This document shows, in pieces, positions 28,648-32,360 of a DNA stretch of 32,360 bases. The notes below the pieces were generated by a model. The model was not told the DNA's origin and did not search any database. It worked only from the letters and a program-made list of their open reading frames with translations. Origin of the DNA: Desulfosarcina cetonica JCM 12296. GTDB taxonomy: Bacteria; Desulfobacterota; Desulfobacteria; Desulfobacterales; Desulfosarcinaceae. The stretch's first letter is position 1. Each line of letters starts with the position of its first letter. A program made the position numbers and the translations under genes. The stretch is taken from positions 1 to 32,360 of the forward strand of contig NZ_BBCC01000057.1 of assembly GCF_001311845.1 (NCBI RefSeq), in the 5' to 3' direction.

Positions 28648-29988
28648 TGCGCAAAATTCTGATTGTCGATGATGACCACGCCTTGTGTGAAACCATTCAG
28701 ATCGACCTGAAGCGGCATGGCTATCAGGCGGTCCTGGCGACCGCTGGCGCGGATGCCGTCGCCTGGATCAAGCAAGATGATTTTGATTGCGCGCTGGTGG
28801 ATCTCGTTCTTGAGGATATGGATGGGATCGACCTGTGTAAGCGAATGGTCGAAAATCGCCCCGACATCCCCGTTATCGCGATGACCGCTTTTGGCAGCAT
28901 GGATATGGCCATTGAGGCCATCCGCGCCGGTGTTTTCGATTTTATCAACAAGCCCATCGATTTTGATCTGTTGCGGATTCATGTGGAACGTGCGCTGAAA
29001 CACCGCTCCCTGAAAGAGCGAATCAAAATGCTTACCGGTGAGCTTGAGAAAACCAAACGGTTTGATGCCTTGCATGGCGACAGCACCGCCATGCAAAAAT
29101 TATATGCTCAGCTCGCCAAGATCTCCGGTACGGAGATGACGGTGCTGATCACCGGGGAAAGCGGTACCGGCAAGGAACTCGTCGCGCGGGCGATCCATAA
29201 CCATAGTCGCCGGGCCAAGCAGCCTTTTGTCGCCATCAGTTGCCCGGCATTGCCGGAAACACTGCTGGAGAGCGAATTGTTCGGCCATGAGAAAGGATCC
29301 TTTACCGATGCGCGGGCACCCCGCCAGGGGATTTTGGTTCAGGCACATGGGGGAACGGTCTTTTTGGATGAAATCGGTGACCTGTCGCTTGCCTTGCAGC
29401 CCAAGTTGTTGCGTGCCTTGGAAACCCGCACGGTGCGCCCCCTTGGCGGCCGCCAGGAACTCGCCTATGATTCACGCATCATCGCCGCGACCAACCGCGA
29501 TCTTGAATCGGCGGTCGAAAACGGCCTGTTTCGCGAAGATCTTTTCTACCGTATCAATGTGATCCGGATCGAAATTCCGCCTTGCGGGACAGGGAGAAAG
29601 ACCACTCCTGCTTGGCCGATTATTTGCCGATCGTTTCGCCAAGCAAACGGGGAAGACCGTCCACGGGTTCACCGAAGGGGTCGCGCATAAACTGATGGAC
29701 TATGCATGGCCCGGAAACGTGCGGGAACTTCGCAACGTCATCGAACGCGCCGTTGCCCTGACCCAGCATGATCAACTGATTGTAGAGGATTTGCCTGAGC
29801 ATATCCGTAATTATCGCAAGAAAGCTTTCGAGATCGCCGGCGACAGTTCCGACAGCCTGATCCCGCTGTCGCAAGTCGAGCACCGCTACATCCAGCACGT
29901 GCTTGAGAAAACCGGCGAGAATAAAACCCTGGCCGCGCGTATTTTGGGCATCGATCGCAAGACCCTGTACCGCAAACTCAGCCAATAG
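28644..29988 (+). CDS. NtrC-family sigma-54 response regulator (two frameshifts)
   Basis: About 448 residues after repair. An N-terminal receiver (LIVDDDH, acceptor Asp near 53 in [15 protein letters not shown]) is followed by the AAA+ domain with Walker [43 protein letters not shown], and a Fis-type HTH ([20 protein letters not shown]). The sigma-54 contact loop reads GSFTDA, not GAFTGA, but keeps the key FT. The frame breaks at CC 29580-29581 and TTT 29623-29625; adding one base at each restores PPLRDREKD and [15 protein letters not shown], continuing to the [10 protein letters not shown] block and to the stop at 29988. It is paired with the preceding kinase. Confidence 0.9.
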
Positions 29989-29995
29989 CACCCCT

Positions 29996-30008
29996 AAGGG
30001 TCACCCTT
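29996..30008 (+). promoter_or_regulatory. Palindromic ribosome-binding region of the PAS-GAF kinase
   Basis: AAGGGT-C-ACCCTT directly precedes ATG 30010. The AAGGG is the best ribosome site available, and the symmetric element could either hide it in a hairpin or be a protein site. Confidence 0.25.
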
Positions 30009-30009
30009 T

Positions 30010-31995
30010 ATGAGTGATGAACGCGTAAAAAGCCGCTCCGCCAAGGGGTTCGTAACACGCCCACAGGATGCCCACGCGGGCGAATCCTTGGCCGAACATC
30101 GCTACCGCGCCTTCCTCGAATTTCTGCCCGATCCGGTGTTCGTCGGCCATCCGGACAGCACGGTGGCCTACCTCAACCCGGCCTTTGAAAAAGTCTTCGG
30201 CTGGTCCTTGAAGGAGCTGGCGGGGCAGCGCATCCCCTATATCCCCGATAGCGAAATGGCCGCCACGCGGGCCGGGGTGAAGAAGCTGTTTACCGATCAT
30301 GTGCTGCATGGCTATGAAACCCGCCGTCTTACCCGGGACGGCCGGATTCTCGACGTGCTGGTGGACGCGGCGGTGTTTCACGACGCCGATGGAAAACCGG
30401 CCGGCCAGGTCATCACCTTGCGCGACATCACCGCCCGCAAGCGCGTCGAACAGACCAACCAGGTGCTGCTGCGCATTGCCAGCGCCCTTTACCGTTTTCC
30501 GCGGCTGGAGCTCATGCTCGCCCATATCACCCGTCAGATCCAGACCCTGATCCGGGCGGAGGGCGCCGCGGTGATTCTCCTCGACGAGGCGGCCGGTGAA
30601 TTTTATATTCCGGTGGCGTCCTACGTGGACAACCGTATCGGCAGCCGCATGAAGGGTGTCCGTTTTCCGGTGGACAAGGGTGTGGCCGGTCATGTCTACC
30701 GCACCGGAGAGCCGATGATCGTGCCGGATACGGCCAAGAGCCCCTATTTTTACGAGATGGTGGACAAGACCGTCTTCTACCGCCACAAGAACATGCTGGA
30801 CGTGCCCATGCACCTGCAGGACCGCATCATCGGCATCCTTTGCGCGGTGAACAAGCAGGAAGGCATGTTCGACCGCTCCGATGTGGATCTTCTAAGCGCC
30901 GTGGCCAACCTGGTGGCCCTGCCCATCGAGAATGCCCGTATCAACGAGGCCCTTCAGCAGTCCTACGAGAATGTGCGCGATCTGAACCGCGCCAAGGAAG
31001 AGGTGATCCACCATCTTTCCCATGAACTCAAGACCCCCCTTTCGGTGATTTCCGCCTCCCTGGGGCTTCTGGCCAAACGCTTCCCCCATGGTCAGGACCG
31101 GCGCCTGGACCGGATCATGGCACGCATGCGGCGCAACCTCAAACGGCTGCTGGACATGCAGTACGAGATTGCCGACATGCTGCGCGAGAAGCATTACCAG
31201 GCCCACGGCATGCTCTCCTTTCTGCTGGCCGCCAGCCGCGACATGCTGATCTCGCTGATCGAATCGGCACCACGCAGCGACCAGGCACCGGACGTGATCC
31301 AGATGACCATCGACCGGGAATTCGGGCGGGCTGACGATCCGGTTTCGCCGATCGTCCTGGACCGTATGGTGGCCCGCTTCCTGGAGACCCTCAAACCCAG
31401 CTTCCTTCACCGCCGGATCCGGTTTACGACCCGCCTGACGCCGGTGGCGCCGGTATTGCTGCCCATGGAAGTGATGGAGAAGATCGTGGAGGGATTGGTG
31501 AAAAATGCCATCGAGAACACGCCCGACCAGGGGCGGGTCACCGTGGTGGTGGAAAATGGGGAAGGGGGGCCGGTGTTCGCCGTGGAAGACAGCGGCGTGG
31601 GCATCACCGCCGCCCGGCAACGACTGATTTTCAACCACTACTTCACGGCCGGCGAAACCCTGACCTACGCCTCCCGCGCGCCTTATGATTTCAATGCCGG
31701 CGGCCGTGGGTTTGACCTTTTGCGGATCGCGATTTTCGCCGAACGCTACGGTTTTGCCACGCAGATGGCATCCCGTCGCTGCGGCTACATCCCCCTGGAC
31801 CGTGACCTGTGTCCGGGCGCCGTCGAACGCTGCGCCCATTGCCGTGATACGGCGGATTGCGACGCCTCCGGCGGAACGACCATGCGGATTCTTTTCCGGT
31901 CATCGGCGCTGGGAAGACCGGCCGAACCAAAAACCAACCATCGTTCAACCGTACGGAATACCGATGAAAGACAATGCACCCATCGATCCGGATGA
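30010..31995 (+). CDS. Cytoplasmic histidine kinase PAS-GAF-HisKA-HATPase with cysteine cluster
   Basis: This is a 661-residue soluble kinase. PAS spans about 30-145, GAF about 150-312 (PVDKGVAGHVYRTGEP), HisKA about 325-395 with HHLSHELKTPLSVIS (His near 338), then a divergent HATPase with N-box LVKNAIENTPDQG, G1 EDSGVGI and an unusual G2 region GGRGFDLLRI in place of GTGLGL. Within the C-terminal part lie five cysteines, C591-x9-C601-x6-C608-x2-C611-x5-C617, after RRCGYIP and before SGGTTMRILF. Such a cluster may bind metal or an iron-sulphur centre and give redox control; this is inference. The last ~30 residues overlap the next gene and may not be native. It lies 21 nt after the sigma-54 regulator. 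Confidence 0.88.
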   Translation: MSDERVKSRSAKGFVTRPQDAHAGESLAEHRYRAFLEFLPDPVFVGHPDSTVAYLNPAFEKVFGWSLKELAGQRIPYIPDSEMAATRAGVKKLFTDHVLHGYETRRLTRDGRILDVLVDAAVFHDADGKPAGQVITLRDITARKRVEQTNQVLLRIASALYRFPRLELMLAHITRQIQTLIRAEGAAVILLDEAAGEFYIPVASYVDNRIGSRMKGVRFPVDKGVAGHVYRTGEPMIVPDTAKSPYFYEMVDKTVFYRHKNMLDVPMHLQDRIIGILCAVNKQEGMFDRSDVDLLSAVANLVALPIENARINEALQQSYENVRDLNRAKEEVIHHLSHELKTPLSVISASLGLLAKRFPHGQDRRLDRIMARMRRNLKRLLDMQYEIADMLREKHYQAHGMLSFLLAASRDMLISLIESAPRSDQAPDVIQMTIDREFGRADDPVSPIVLDRMVARFLETLKPSFLHRRIRFTTRLTPVAPVLLPMEVMEKIVEGLVKNAIENTPDQGRVTVVVENGEGGPVFAVEDSGVGITAARQRLIFNHYFTAGETLTYASRAPYDFNAGGRGFDLLRIAIFAERYGFATQMASRRCGYIPLDRDLCPGAVERCAHCRDTADCDASGGTTMRILFRSSALGRPAEPKTNHRSTVRNTDERQCTHRSG

Positions 31996-32360
31996 AGACG
32001 ACGGCCGCGTTGCCGGCGACCGTTTTTTTGACGACATTGACGTGGAATTTCTCATTCATGAACTGAAGGACCCCATATCGGTCATCGAGACGGCCCTGCG
32101 TCTGCTAATTGAACGGCCGGAGAAGTACGGCCCGCTGACGGCCAGGCAGGAAAAGACCTTGAGCCGCGCCCTGCGCAGTTCCAGGAAGGCGCGTCGTCTG
32201 TTGGCCGAGCTTTTGGAGGTGGGCCGTTCCGATGCGGGGTGCTACCAGTACTGCCGGTTCAATGCCCTGGCGGCAGTCGAGCGGGCCCTGGCCGAGGCCC
32301 TCGAGACCGCCGACCCGGGTTCATGGGAAACGCTCGCCAACGTGAGACGGTTTCTCCCCC
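31964..32360 (+). CDS. Histidine kinase, N-terminal part (runs off window)
   Basis: This is a partial soluble histidine kinase with no membrane segment and only a short acidic N-terminus before HisKA. The H-box is EFLIHELKDPISVIETALR (His near 32), followed by the second helix ARQEKTLSRALRSSRKARRLL. There is no room for an N-terminal sensor, so it is probably a partner kinase that relies on other proteins. ATG 31964 overlaps the previous gene by 32 nt, and GGAATA gives only weak ribosome support. The ATPase domain lies beyond the window. Confidence 0.8.
   Translation, partial: MKDNAPIDPDEDDGRVAGDRFFDDIDVEFLIHELKDPISVIETALRLLIERPEKYGPLTARQEKTLSRALRSSRKARRLLAELLEVGRSDAGCYQYCRFNALAAVERALAEALETADPGSWETLANVRRFLP

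Overview
The window looks like part of a chromosome from a metabolically versatile, motile Gram-negative bacterium. It is most likely a Desulfobacterota (Desulfosarcina-like, sulfate-reducing) species; this is inferred from the gene repertoire and high GC, because no rRNA or marker gene is present. It is dominated by signal transduction: six histidine kinases (two hybrid, one cut by the window edge), one sigma-54 response regulator, two diguanylate cyclases, one chemoreceptor, one HDOD protein and a GspE/PilB-type ATPase with a probable c-di-GMP-binding N-terminus.

Layout. 1-2552 (-): a GGEEF diguanylate cyclase, then kbl and tdh (threonine to glycine plus acetyl-CoA), probably one transcript. 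2553-2878: divergent intergenic region with a good sigma-70-like promoter on each strand. 2879-7598 (+): two large hybrid kinases, the second BarA-like. 7625-10299 (-): a small exported protein and a chemoreceptor whose frame is broken by one missing base. 10764-12269 (+): a PAS/AGDEF diguanylate cyclase, ending in a long palindrome. 12333-15801 (-): a DUF364 protein, then a deoxyhypusine-synthase-like / agmatinase / YbaK-ProX cluster. 16002-18445 (+): an MBL-fold hydrolase, an exported DsbA-like protein (frameshifted) and a small lipoprotein. 18470-25263 (-): GspE-like ATPase, HDOD protein, DUF374 acyltransferase, and a very large PHP-like plus membrane protein that is split by a frameshift. 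25479-32360 (+): gamma-glutamyltransferase (five frameshifts), histidine kinase plus sigma-54 regulator (three frameshifts), a PAS-GAF kinase with an unusual cysteine cluster, and the start of another kinase.

Data quality. At least eleven single-base indels break otherwise perfectly conserved frames, and nearly all lie at short homopolymers. They look like sequencing or assembly errors rather than gene decay. I give reconstructed full-length genes and mark the break points.

The most interesting items are the reconstructed ~1,028-residue PHP-like/membrane protein beside a lipid-A-type acyltransferase and a c-di-GMP-responsive-looking ATPase, the cysteine cluster inside a kinase ATPase domain, and the DHS-like/agmatinase/ProX polyamine-translation cluster. 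I see no CRISPR array, insertion sequence, rRNA or tRNA.
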